From positions 1 through 13,649 of the forward strand of contig JBGUJG010000044.1 of assembly GCA_045113695.1 (NCBI GenBank): a DNA stretch of 13,649 nucleotides, written 5' to 3'. The notes below the pieces were generated by a model that saw only the letters and a program-made list of their open reading frames with translations, was not told where the DNA came from and did no database searches. The stretch's first letter is position 1, and every line of letters begins with the position of its first letter. Source of the stretch: UBA4246 sp045113695 (lineage in GTDB: Bacteria; Bacillota; Clostridia; Christensenellales; Aristaeellaceae). Below, piece after piece: positions 6,470-13,649 of this stretch. Both the position numbers and the translations under genes were made by a program.

Positions 6470-7789
6470 ATGAAGAAACTGTTGGCGATCGTGCTGTGCC
6501 TGGCGCTGATGCTGCCGGCGCTGGCCCTGGCGGAGGGGGACGGCCGGATCCACATCACGTATTCCTTCTGGGGCAACCAGACGGAAGCGGAAAGCGTACA
6601 GAGCGCCCTGGACGTGTACAACCAGATGCAGGACAAGGTTTTTGTGGAGCCCATGCAGATTCCCAACGAGCAGTACACCGAGACCCTGGTCAACTACGCC
6701 ATTGCCGACCAGCTGCCGGACTGCGGCATGGTCAATGAAAACGCGGTGCTGTACTTCGCCCGCAACGGCGTCATGGCGGACGTGTCCGACATGTATGAAG
6801 GTGAAAAGCTGCAGCCCATGGATTGCATCACCTTTAAGGACGGCGATACCCCGGTCGGTTATTCCAGCAGCAACGAGATCCTGATCCTCTACTACAACAA
6901 GGATATGTTCGACGCAGCCGGCGAGCCCTACCCCTCCGCCGACACCCCCTACACCTGGGACGAGTTTGTGGCGGTCGCCAAGCGTCTGACCTTCGACGAA
7001 GCCGGCAAGCATCCCGGTGAAGAAGGCTTCAACCCTGAAAAGATCGTCCAGTACGGCGCTTTTGTCAACAACTGGACCTGGCAAATGGAAGTCTGGGCCC
7101 TGTCCAACGGCGGCGCCTGGTTCTCCGAGGACGGCAAGGAGTGCCTGATCAACAGCCCCGAAGCCATCGAATCCATCCAGAAGGTGGCCGACCTGGCCCT
7201 GGTGGAGCATGTGGCTCCTCTCAACGTCATCCCCGAGGATAACGGCGTGGGCGTCGGCATCGGCAGCAAGACCGTGGCTATGACCACCGACGGCACCTGG
7301 CGCCTGGGCACCGATTTCCCGAACCTGGGCATCAACTACGGCATTGCTCCCCTGCCCATGATGAAGGAAGAGGTCACCATCTGCACCTCCGGCCTGACCG
7401 GTGTGTTCAAGGGCAAGCACCAGCAGGAAGCCTATGACTTCGTCAAGTGGTACACCCGGGAAGAAAGCAACTGGGACGCCCTGGTACTCACCGGCATCTG
7501 GCTGCCCAAGAGCGAATATTTCTACAAGACCGAAGAAGGCATCAACGAGTGGCTGGGCAACGAAAAATATCCCTACAACAAGGACTTTGAAACCGGTAAG
7601 AAGGTCCTGGTGGATTACACCATGAACTACGCCAAGCCCACCTGCTGGTACTTTACCCCCAACACCCAGGTGACCACCAACGAAATCCTCTTCACCGCCC
7701 TGCAGAGCGTATGGAGCGGCGAACGTACGGCGGAAGACGTGATCAACGAGATCTATCCCGAGCTGTGCGAAGCCATCGTAGTCGACTAA
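6470..7789 (+). CDS. sugar ABC transporter substrate-binding protein
   Basis: A 439-residue extracellular solute-binding protein of family 1 (CUT1 carbohydrate importers). It captures the sugar outside the membrane and delivers it to the two permeases encoded next. The N-terminus is a Sec signal peptide: Lys2-Lys3, hydrophobic core about 4-18, Ala19-Leu20-Ala21 cleavage site before Glu22. There is no lipobox cysteine at the cleavage site, unusual for a Gram-positive binding protein. The mature protein has the family layout, including the FWGNQTEAE start, an ILILYYNKDMFDAAG segment, the TWDEF motif, and many Trp/Tyr that often stack on sugars. The frame is open from 6404, but AAGGAGG (6455-6461) and the signal peptide fix the ATG at 6470. 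It is the first gene of the LacI-controlled operon. The ligand is inferred from the GH127 gene. Confidence 0.95.
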   Translation: MKKLLAIVLCLALMLPALALAEGDGRIHITYSFWGNQTEAESVQSALDVYNQMQDKVFVEPMQIPNEQYTETLVNYAIADQLPDCGMVNENAVLYFARNGVMADVSDMYEGEKLQPMDCITFKDGDTPVGYSSSNEILILYYNKDMFDAAGEPYPSADTPYTWDEFVAVAKRLTFDEAGKHPGEEGFNPEKIVQYGAFVNNWTWQMEVWALSNGGAWFSEDGKECLINSPEAIESIQKVADLALVEHVAPLNVIPEDNGVGVGIGSKTVAMTTDGTWRLGTDFPNLGINYGIAPLPMMKEEVTICTSGLTGVFKGKHQQEAYDFVKWYTREESNWDALVLTGIWLPKSEYFYKTEEGINEWLGNEKYPYNKDFETGKKVLVDYTMNYAKPTCWYFTPNTQVTTNEILFTALQSVWSGERTAEDVINEIYPELCEAIVVD

Positions 7790-7853
7790 ACATGCACGCG
7801 GGGGAGTCTTCGGCCTCCCTCTGACAGAACGAAGGATTACCTGTCTTTTCTGC

Positions 7854-7880
7854 GGGGGAACGCGGGCGCGTTCCCCCTTC
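7854..7880 (+). terminator. intercistronic hairpin between SBP and permease genes
   Basis: GGGGGAACGC (7854-7863) pairs perfectly with GCGTTCCCCC (7868-7877) across a 4-nt loop and is followed by TTCTTCCT. A weaker hairpin (GGGAG/CTCCC, about 7802-7820) precedes it. The 121-nt gap has no clear new promoter. The hairpin most likely acts as a partial terminator or a 3' stabilising structure, so that the binding protein is made in excess over the permeases, as in other ABC operons. Confidence 0.6.
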
Positions 7881-7910
7881 TTCCTAAAAATACCTGGGAG
7901 GGATGGTGCG

Positions 7911-8828
7911 ATGACGGCGCTGCCGGGAAAGAAAAAGGTCCGTTTCAGCCGGGCGGAAACCCGGGCGGCTTGGCTCTGCCTGCTGCCGTCGGTGATCGGC
8001 CTGGTATGCATCACCTACCTGCCGATGATCGCTTCGTTTGCCCTGAGCCTGTTCAGCTGGAACGGGCTGGGCGAGATGAAATACATCGGCCTGGACAACT
8101 ATATCCGCCTGTTTACCCGGGATACCAAGTTTTACGGCTCCCTGCTGACGACGCTGGAATACGCGGGCATCTCCGTCATCGGGAGCATCGTCTATTCCAT
8201 GATCATCGCCATGCTGCTGAACCGGAAAGTGCCGGCCCGGGGCTTTTTCCGCGCGGTGTTTTACCTGCCCTACGTACTGCCGGCCCTGGCCGTGTACCTG
8301 GGCTGGAAGTGGCTGTACGATTACAACCACGGCCTTTTCAATTACCTGATCAAACTGGGCGGAGGCACCTCCGTCAAGTTCCTGGATTCAAGCGCCATGG
8401 TCACCCCTTCCCTGGCGCTGATCGCCGTCTGGCTCAGCGGCAACCTGATTGTGATTTTCCTGGCGGGCCTGCAGAACGTTCCCCGCACCTACCATGAAGC
8501 GGCGGAGATCGACGGCGCCAACGCCTGGCAGCGGTTCTGGCGCATTACCATTCCCTGCATGACCCCCATTATTTTCTATAACCTGCTGATGAGTCTCGTC
8601 AGCAACCTGCAGGTTATTACCCCGGCCCTGTCCCTGACCCAGGGCGGCCCGGGGACCGGCAGCTACTTCATGTGCTACATGCTGTACACCCAGGCCTTCA
8701 AATCCCATAAATACGGCTACGGCAGCGCCATCGCCGTGGTCCTGTTTGTGCTCATCGCCGTTTTTACGGGCATCCTCTTCGCCACCAGCAAGAGTTGGAT
8801 CTTCTACGAAGGAGATGATAAGGAATGA
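7911..8828 (+). CDS. sugar ABC transporter permease (MalF/UgpA-like)
   Basis: A 305-residue inner-membrane permease of the CUT1 family, with about six hydrophobic segments (the first about 20-46 after a basic N-terminus). It contains the EAA loop that docks onto the ATPase: EAAEIDGANAWQRFW, from residue 196, ending in TIPCMTP. The stretch TQGGPGTGS (243-251) is typical of the MalF/UgpA type. The start ATG at 7911 has GGGAGG about 10 nt upstream. The stop overlaps the next permease start (ATGA at 8825-8828), showing translational coupling of the two channel halves. It would form a heterodimer with the 8825-9706 product. Confidence 0.95.
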   Translation: MTALPGKKKVRFSRAETRAAWLCLLPSVIGLVCITYLPMIASFALSLFSWNGLGEMKYIGLDNYIRLFTRDTKFYGSLLTTLEYAGISVIGSIVYSMIIAMLLNRKVPARGFFRAVFYLPYVLPALAVYLGWKWLYDYNHGLFNYLIKLGGGTSVKFLDSSAMVTPSLALIAVWLSGNLIVIFLAGLQNVPRTYHEAAEIDGANAWQRFWRITIPCMTPIIFYNLLMSLVSNLQVITPALSLTQGGPGTGSYFMCYMLYTQAFKSHKYGYGSAIAVVLFVLIAVFTGILFATSKSWIFYEGDDKE

Positions 8829-9706
8829 GCGTACAGACGGTCAAAGCACCCCGCGCTGGCCGCGCCGCCTCCAAATCCCGGAGGGAAAAGACGGCAAGCA
8901 TCCTGTGCTTTCTCCTCCTGGTCGTCCTGGGGCTGGCCGTGATGTTCCCCATTTACTGGATCTTCCGGTCTTCCCTGATGTCCAACGGGGAGCTTTACGC
9001 CTATCCCCCCGCCTTCGTACCGCCGGAATGGCGGTTTCAGAACTACCCGGAAACCCTCAAATCCTTTGAGTATCTGAAGTTCCTGGGAAACACCATGACC
9101 ATCCTGCTGCCCGCCGTGTTCGGCGCGGTGATTACGGCCACCATGGGCGGGTACGCCTTTGCACGGCTGCGCTTCAGGGGCAAAAAGTTCCTGTTTACCC
9201 TGTGCGTGGGGTCCATGCTGCTGCCCAGCATGGTCACGCTGATCCCGCTGTTCATCGCCTGGTCCAAGCTGGGACTGGTCAACACTTACTGGCCGCTGAT
9301 CCTGCCCCATTTCTGCGGAGGCGGAGCCTTCAACATCTTCCTGATCCGCCAGTTTGTGAAAACCGTTCCCCGGGAGCTGGACGAAGCGGCCACCATTGAC
9401 GGCTGCGGATACTTCCGCATCCTGATCTTTATCATCGTGCCGGCCATCAAAGCGGCGATGATCGTGGTGGGCCTGCTCAAGTTCATCGAACTGTGGAACG
9501 ACCTGCTCCAGCAGGTGACCTACATCACACGCCGCGAACGCTATACCCTGGCCCTGGGCCTCAACATCTTCCGAGGCTCCTTCAACGACGACTGGTCCAG
9601 CATTATGTGCGCCACCTGCCTGTCCTTTATTCCCGGCATCGTTTTTTACCTGATCGGACAGAGGTATTTTGTGGAAGGCATTGTCATGACCGGAATGAAA
9701 AACTGA
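8825..9706 (+). CDS. sugar ABC transporter permease (MalG/UgpE-like)
   Basis: A 293-residue membrane permease, the second channel half of the CUT1 importer. It has a basic N-terminal tail (about 1-22), a first membrane segment at about 25-45, and about five more. The EAA loop is ELDEAATIDGCGYFRIL (184-200) continuing to VPAIKA. The C-terminus GIVMTGMKN, with the preceding FVEGI, is the usual end of MalG/UgpE-type subunits. Ribosome binding site AAGGAGAT lies just upstream of ATG 8825, inside the end of the first permease gene. No ATPase gene follows; the next gene is the glycoside hydrolase, 11 nt downstream. Confidence 0.95.
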   Translation: MSVQTVKAPRAGRAASKSRREKTASILCFLLLVVLGLAVMFPIYWIFRSSLMSNGELYAYPPAFVPPEWRFQNYPETLKSFEYLKFLGNTMTILLPAVFGAVITATMGGYAFARLRFRGKKFLFTLCVGSMLLPSMVTLIPLFIAWSKLGLVNTYWPLILPHFCGGGAFNIFLIRQFVKTVPRELDEAATIDGCGYFRILIFIIVPAIKAAMIVVGLLKFIELWNDLLQQVTYITRRERYTLALGLNIFRGSFNDDWSSIMCATCLSFIPGIVFYLIGQRYFVEGIVMTGMKN

Positions 9707-9717
9707 GGAGGTGTTCC

Positions 9718-11607
9718 ATGATGCCCATCCGGGAAATACCGCTGAGGGACGTAAAAATCACGGACGCTTTCTGGGCCCCGCGCCAGGCCCTCATGACAGA
9801 TGTGACGATCCCCTATATGGAAAAGATCCTGCGGGCGGAGGAATCCCACGCGGTGCGCAATTTCCGCATCGCGGCGGGAGAGGAAACCGGGGATTTCCGC
9901 GGCATGGTTTTCCAGGACAGCGACGTGGCCAAATGGCTGGAAGCGGCCGCCTATTCCCTGCTCCTGAAGCCGGATGAAGCCCTCTCCCGCCGGGTGGATG
10001 AAATGGTTGCGCTGCTCGGCCGCTGCCAGCAGGAAGACGGCTACCTGAACACCTACTTCACCGTCAAAGAACCGGAAAACAGGTGGAAAAACCTCCTGGA
10101 GTGCCACGAGCTGTACTGCGCCGGCCATCTGATGGAGGCTGCCGCCGCCCTGCACGAAGCCGCCGGGAAGGACGGGCTGCTGCGCATCTGCATCCGTCTG
10201 GCGGATCATATCTGCGACCGTTTCAGCCGGGAAGAAGGCATCCCTGGCCACCAGGAGGTCGAAATCGGCCTGCTCAGGATGTACCGGGCGACCAGACAGA
10301 AACGTTACCTGGACACGGCCCTGCGCTTTCTGAACCTGCGCGGCCAGGACCCTTTCTGGTTTAAAAAGCATACCCCCGCCCACCCGGGCGTCCATTACGG
10401 CGGTTATGACATTATGCCGGAGGATACGGTGTACAACCAGTCGGACGTCCCGGTGCGGAAGCAGACCGCCGCCCGGGGGCACGCCGTCCGCCAGCTGTAC
10501 ATGCTTACCGCCATGGCGGACGCCGCCGCCGAAACCGGCGACAGGGACATGCTGGACGCCTGCCGGCGGCTGTTTGACAACATCACACAGAAACAGATGT
10601 ATGTGACCGGGGCGGTCGGCGCTTCGGCAGCCCATGAAGCCTTTACCGCGGATTATGACCTGCCCCCGGACCGCTGCTACGGGGAAACCTGCGCCTCCGT
10701 GGCCATGGTGTTTTTCACCCGCCAGATGCTCAAAAACCGCCCCGACGGGCGGTATGCGGACCTGATGGAGCTGGAGCTGTTCAACGCAGCCCTTGCCGGG
10801 ATGCAGCTGGACGGAAAGCGTTTTTTCTACGTCAATCCCCTGGAGGCGGATCTCCAGGTATCCGGCAGGGTTCCGGGATACGAACACGTGCTGCCCCGGC
10901 GCCCGCCCTGGCATACCTGCGCCTGCTGCCCGCCCAACCTGGCCCGGCTCATTGCCTCTCTGGGCAAATACCTGTGGAGCGAAGACGGGGACACTGTGTA
11001 CAGCCACCTGCTGATCGGCAGCGAAGTGAAGACCCGTTCCGGCCGCATCCGCATGGAAACCCGGTATCCCTGGCAGGGGCAGGCAAGGTACACCATGCCC
11101 GACGGCGGGACGTTCACCCTGGCTATTCATATTCCGTGCCATGCGGATTCCTTGGTCCTGACCGTCGACGGCCGGGCGGAAACGCCGGTTATGCGTGACG
11201 GCTATGCGTACATCCGCCGCTCCTGGCAGCCGGGCGATACGGTGTCGCTGAGTTTTGACATGCCCGTCCGCCGCATCTATGCCGACCCCCGGGTGCGCAG
11301 CTGCGCGGGAAAAGCGGCCCTGGCCCGCGGACCGGTCCTGTACTGCCTGGAGGAGACAGACCAGGAAAAACCCGTCTTTTCCCTATCTCTCCCCCGCGGC
11401 TCCGCCGTAAGGACCGTTCCCTCCCCGCCGGGCCTGCCGCCGGAACTGGTCTGCCTGCAGGCGGAGGGGATGGCGGATACCCTGCCGGAAACCCTGTACA
11501 GCACCTTCCCTCCGGAAAAGACCCCCTGCACCCTGACCGCCATCCCCTATTTTGCCTGGGCCAACCGGGAAGAGGGAAACATGACGGTCTGGATCCGGGA
11601 AGATTGA
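9718..11607 (+). CDS. GH127 beta-L-arabinofuranosidase, cytoplasmic
   Basis: A 629-residue glycoside hydrolase of family GH127 with no signal peptide, so it acts on imported sugar in the cytosol. Enzymes of this family (HypBA1 of Bifidobacterium longum is the reference) release L-arabinose from beta-L-arabinofuranosides using a zinc-bound cysteine nucleophile. The key residues are visible: likely acid/base Glu307 (HEAF), zinc ligands Glu323 and Cys325 (YGETCA), and Cys403-Cys404 (ACCPPN), nucleophile and ligand. The 307/323/325 spacing equals that of HypBA1 (322/338/340). The N-terminal two-thirds would be the alpha/alpha barrel, the rest beta-domains. The frame is open from 9493, but AGGAGG (9706-9711) and the family start favour ATG 9718 (9721 is adjacent). 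It is the last gene of the operon. Neither an arabinose isomerase nor a kinase follows. Other substrates of related DUF1680-type enzymes are possible. Confidence 0.92.
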   Translation: MMPIREIPLRDVKITDAFWAPRQALMTDVTIPYMEKILRAEESHAVRNFRIAAGEETGDFRGMVFQDSDVAKWLEAAAYSLLLKPDEALSRRVDEMVALLGRCQQEDGYLNTYFTVKEPENRWKNLLECHELYCAGHLMEAAAALHEAAGKDGLLRICIRLADHICDRFSREEGIPGHQEVEIGLLRMYRATRQKRYLDTALRFLNLRGQDPFWFKKHTPAHPGVHYGGYDIMPEDTVYNQSDVPVRKQTAARGHAVRQLYMLTAMADAAAETGDRDMLDACRRLFDNITQKQMYVTGAVGASAAHEAFTADYDLPPDRCYGETCASVAMVFFTRQMLKNRPDGRYADLMELELFNAALAGMQLDGKRFFYVNPLEADLQVSGRVPGYEHVLPRRPPWHTCACCPPNLARLIASLGKYLWSEDGDTVYSHLLIGSEVKTRSGRIRMETRYPWQGQARYTMPDGGTFTLAIHIPCHADSLVLTVDGRAETPVMRDGYAYIRRSWQPGDTVSLSFDMPVRRIYADPRVRSCAGKAALARGPVLYCLEETDQEKPVFSLSLPRGSAVRTVPSPPGLPPELVCLQAEGMADTLPETLYSTFPPEKTPCTLTAIPYFAWANREEGNMTVWIRED

Positions 11608-11619
11608 TTTTTTCTATGG

Positions 11620-11656
11620 AAAACCGCGCGGAAAATCTTTTCTTCCGCGCGGTTTT
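11620..11656. terminator. bidirectional terminator between GH127 and MATE genes
   Basis: A 14-bp perfect stem (11620-11633 with 11643-11656) has a GC-rich CCGCGCGG core, flanking A and T runs and a 9-nt loop. On the plus strand the stem ends in TTTTT 13 nt after the GH127 stop. On the minus strand it ends in TTTT about 20 nt after the MATE stop. It serves both convergent genes. Confidence 0.9.
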
Positions 11657-11674
11657 TGTATGTGCTTCCACCCT

Positions 11675-13051
11675 TTACGCTTCCGCCGCCTGTGCGCTTG
11701 CCCGTTTTTTCCACGCCCCGGACAGGAGGTACACGCTCCCGATCAGGAAGGGAACCAGGCCGGCAAAGGCGTTTCCGTACCAGAAGCCGCGGATGCCCCA
11801 GCCGAGGGTGACGCCCAGCAGCAGGGCCAGGCCGATGCGGGCGGCGACCCCGTCCAGCAGAGCCACCATTAGGTTGAGGAACGAGTGGCCCGAACCGTTG
11901 ATCAGCGCGAAGGAGGCCGGGCGGAGAGTCGCCCCCAGGTACTGGACCAGGGCGATCGGCACATAAGTGACCGCCATGGCGAGGACGGCCGGGTCGTCCG
12001 AAAAGATGCCGAACACCCACTCCGGCCGCAGCCACGTGATCAGGGCGAAGACGGCAGCGGGGATGGCCACCACCCAGAGCGCGGTATAGACCACCCTAGG
12101 TACGCGCCGGATCTTCCCCGCCCCGAGGGCCTGGGCGATCATCGCGCCGCCGGCGGAGGATATGGCCTGGGACACCACGCCGATCATCCCCTCCAGCTTG
12201 CGGGCGACGCCAGTAACGGCCACCGCCGTCGTGCCGTACGCGTTCACATAGGAGTTGACAAAGAGCATGGAGAACGTCACCGCCGCGGACTGGATCACCA
12301 TGGGGATCCCCAGGGAGATCAGCGGGCGGATCACCTGCTTCCCGATGCGGAAATGGCTGGGCTTGAAATCAAAATAGATCTCCCGGCGCTTTCTGTACAG
12401 CAGGCTCAGCGCGAACAGAAAGCTGACCGCCTGGCCGATGACCGTGGCCAGCGCCGCGCCCAGCGGGCCCATACCTAAGGGGCCAACAAACAGCAGGTCC
12501 AGCACGACGTTGACCGCGGAAGCGATGGCGATGAACTGGAAGGGATGCTTCGAGTCCCCCATGCCGCGCATGATGGCCGAAACCAGGTTGTAGCCGTAGA
12601 TAAAGACGACGCCCAGCACGCACGTGATGCAGTACTGCCTGGTATATTCCCAGATTTCCGGCGGGGTATTGAGCCAGCGGATAATATCCTGATAAATCAG
12701 CAGGAACACCGCCAGGATCACCACGGCCAGGCTCATCAGCAGGGTAAACAGGGTGCCGACCATCTCCCCGATCAGGTCCCTGCGCTGCTCCCCGACGTAA
12801 CGGGAGATCAGGATCTGCCCGGCGTTGGAAAAGCCCATCGCGACGAAGGTGATCAGCATCAGCACCTCGCCGCCGATGGACACGGCGGACAGGCCCTCCG
12901 TGCCCACGAAATGGCCGACGACCATCATGTCGACCATGTTGTAGATCATCTGCAGGAAGCCGGACAGCAGCAGCGGCGTCGCAAACTTCAGCAGGGTCCC
13001 CGGGACGCTGCCGACCGTCAGGTCTTTGATGATTTTATTCTCTTTTGCCAT
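11675..13051 (-). CDS. MATE family efflux transporter
   Basis: A 458-residue integral membrane exporter of the multidrug and toxic compound extrusion family, which expels small molecules using a Na+ or H+ gradient. About twelve hydrophobic segments are arranged as two similar halves. Family signatures include YNMVDMMVVGHFVG (37-50) in the first helices, RGMGDSKHP (162-170) followed by a helix with Asn181, and the equivalent NGSGHS (385-390) in the second half. The frame is open to 13351, but the MATE N-terminus begins at ATG 13051; AAAGGCGG (13058-13065) is well spaced for it and abuts the other nearby ATG at 13057. It lies 109 bp downstream of the methyltransferase-like gene on the same strand; I see only a weak promoter candidate between them, so cotranscription is possible. 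The substrate cannot be told. Confidence 0.95.
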   Translation of the reverse strand: MAKENKIIKDLTVGSVPGTLLKFATPLLLSGFLQMIYNMVDMMVVGHFVGTEGLSAVSIGGEVLMLITFVAMGFSNAGQILISRYVGEQRRDLIGEMVGTLFTLLMSLAVVILAVFLLIYQDIIRWLNTPPEIWEYTRQYCITCVLGVVFIYGYNLVSAIMRGMGDSKHPFQFIAIASAVNVVLDLLFVGPLGMGPLGAALATVIGQAVSFLFALSLLYRKRREIYFDFKPSHFRIGKQVIRPLISLGIPMVIQSAAVTFSMLFVNSYVNAYGTTAVAVTGVARKLEGMIGVVSQAISSAGGAMIAQALGAGKIRRVPRVVYTALWVVAIPAAVFALITWLRPEWVFGIFSDDPAVLAMAVTYVPIALVQYLGATLRPASFALINGSGHSFLNLMVALLDGVAARIGLALLLGVTLGWGIRGFWYGNAFAGLVPFLIGSVYLLSGAWKKRASAQAAEA

Positions 13052-13160
13052 ACCCATCCGCCTTTTGTAAAACACGATTTCTTCTGCATGGTAGCATAAT
13101 TCACGGGCCGCCGCAAGCCCTCCGCGCGGACAATTTTCCTTCCGCCGCCTGCACCGCCCG

Positions 13161-13472
13161 TCAGGAACGGCCGTCCCAGAGATACCGGGAAAGGTCCACC
13201 CGGCCGCCTTCGAAGGCGACCCCTTCCGCCTCCAGCAGCAGGATCTGCTCGTTGATCCCGCCGAACGCGAAGGCTGCGGACGGCTCGCCCAGGCGGTTGA
13301 CCACCCGGTGGCAGGGGATGACCCCCGGCTCGGGATTGACGTGCAGGGCATAGCCGACGACGCGGCTCCAGCGCGGGTTGCCCGCCAGGGCGGCCACCAG
13401 GCCGTAGGTCGCGACCCGGCCGCGGGGGATTTTTTTCACAACGTCATAAATCCGTTCAAAGGAGTTTTTCAT
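13161..13472 (-). CDS. MGMT-like DNA base methyltransferase domain protein
   Basis: A 103-residue protein equal to the C-terminal, catalytic half of O6-methylguanine-DNA methyltransferase, similar in size to the alkyltransferase-like (Atl1/COG3695) proteins. The acceptor motif is intact: Cys54 in IPCHRVV, with the base-flipping Arg37 (SRVVG), hinge Asn46 and Tyr23 (ATYG) also present. True alkyltransferase-like proteins carry Trp in place of this Cys, so this one may still transfer alkyl groups; the N-terminal domain of classic MGMT is absent. The frame is open to 13532, but the promoter lies inside that extension, and AGGTGG (13478-13483) is well placed for the ATG at 13472. Its role is DNA alkylation repair or damage marking. 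Confidence 0.9.
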   Translation of the reverse strand: MKNSFERIYDVVKKIPRGRVATYGLVAALAGNPRWSRVVGYALHVNPEPGVIPCHRVVNRLGEPSAAFAFGGINEQILLLEAEGVAFEGGRVDLSRYLWDGRS

Positions 13473-13503
13473 CCGGACCACCTGCTTTTTTCTGTTTGGG
13501 TTT

Positions 13504-13532
13504 ATCATATCACGCGACAGGGAGACTGGCAA
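13504..13532 (-). promoter_or_regulatory. sigma-A promoter of the MGMT-like gene
   Basis: On the minus strand TTGCCA (13527-13532) and TATGAT (13504-13509) are 17 bp apart, each one base from consensus. The start site would be near 13497, giving a leader of about 25 nt. It may also drive the MATE gene downstream. Confidence 0.8.
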
Positions 13533-13617
13533 GATTCCTGATCAACCTGCTCAGGGCAAACCCACGAGTGTAAAAATCGTCACATTTGAGGCGGCGCTGG
13601 GAGCTAAAGAGGGGGTG

Positions 13618-13641
13618 ATCAGGGGGAAACTTCCCCCTGAT
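13618..13641. repeat. inverted repeat at the right edge of the window
   Basis: ATCAGGGGG (13618-13626) and CCCCCTGAT (13633-13641) are exact reverse complements around AAACTT, whose AA and TT could extend the stem. No U-tract follows on either strand within the visible sequence. It may be a terminator-like structure for a gene beyond the window or a dispersed palindrome. The rest of 13533-13649 shows no gene. Confidence 0.55.
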
Positions 13642-13649
13642 TGTAATCC

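Noticed and set aside
6389..8014. 541-codon open frame on the minus strand across the SBP gene
   Set aside because: It lies antisense to a clear SBP with signal peptide, promoter and ribosome binding site. Its length comes from the G+C-rich codon bias of the real gene, and its translation resembles no protein family.
9493..9717. N-terminal extension of GH127 into the upstream permease gene
   Set aside because: It overlaps the end of a permease with an intact EAA loop and C-terminus; AGGAGG at 9706-9711 marks the ATG at 9718.
9646..11142. 498-codon open frame on the minus strand across GH127
   Set aside because: It is antisense to the GH127 gene with its full catalytic set; no promoter, ribosome binding site or family features support it.
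13052..13351. N-terminal extension of the MATE protein over the MGMT-like gene
   Set aside because: MATE proteins begin near the first membrane helix; the extension is an out-of-frame reading of the MGMT-like gene and lacks membrane segments.
1..13649. CRISPR arrays, transposases, phage or toxin-antitoxin genes, tRNA or rRNA genes
   Set aside because: No regularly spaced direct repeats, recombinase-like proteins, attachment-site-like duplications or recognisable RNA gene sequences were seen by reading both strands; a tRNAscan/Rfam run was not possible here.

Overview
The window is a G+C-rich bacterial segment with dense genes, near-consensus sigma-A promoters (TTGACx - 17 bp - TATAAT type), strong AGGAGG-type ribosome binding sites and hairpin terminators. 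The family content is a DegV protein, a CUT1-type sugar ABC importer without its own ATPase, a LacI regulator and a MATE exporter. Together these suggest a Bacillota bacterium, probably a high-GC Clostridia-type gut or rumen anaerobe. The lineage is inference; no rRNA or other phylogenetic marker lies in the window.

Layout. 1-286: intergenic, with two GC-rich inverted repeats. 287-1069 (-): secreted protein of unknown function with its own promoter. 1333-3911 (+): a compact operon of a DegV/FakB-like fatty-acid-binding protein, a PflX-type radical SAM protein (1 nt gap) and an unknown three-TM membrane protein (32 nt overlap), ending in a probable terminator. 4121-5182 (+): monocistronic branched-chain aminotransferase (ilvE) with a clear promoter and a 20-bp-stem terminator. 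5239-6261 (-): LacI-family repressor. 6470-11607 (+), divergent from it: solute-binding protein, two permeases and a GH127 beta-L-arabinofuranosidase. 11675-13472 (-): MATE transporter preceded by a small O6-methylguanine methyltransferase-like protein. 13533-13649: intergenic, ending in an inverted repeat.

The best-supported system is the LacI/ABC/GH127 locus. It reads as uptake of a short beta-L-arabinofuranose-containing oligosaccharide or glycoside, hydrolysis inside the cell, and control by a local repressor. The 200-bp lacI/SBP divergent region holds two face-to-face promoters and three related 20-bp operators with the half-site CTGGTTAA. One covers the likely lacI start site, one lies between the two -35 boxes, and one lies just downstream of the SBP -10. 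An ATPase is not encoded here and is presumably shared (MsmK type).

No clearly new defence, mobile or CRISPR system is visible. The parts least explained by known biology are the unknown membrane protein coupled to DegV/PflX, the orphan secreted protein, and the inverted repeats at both ends of the window.
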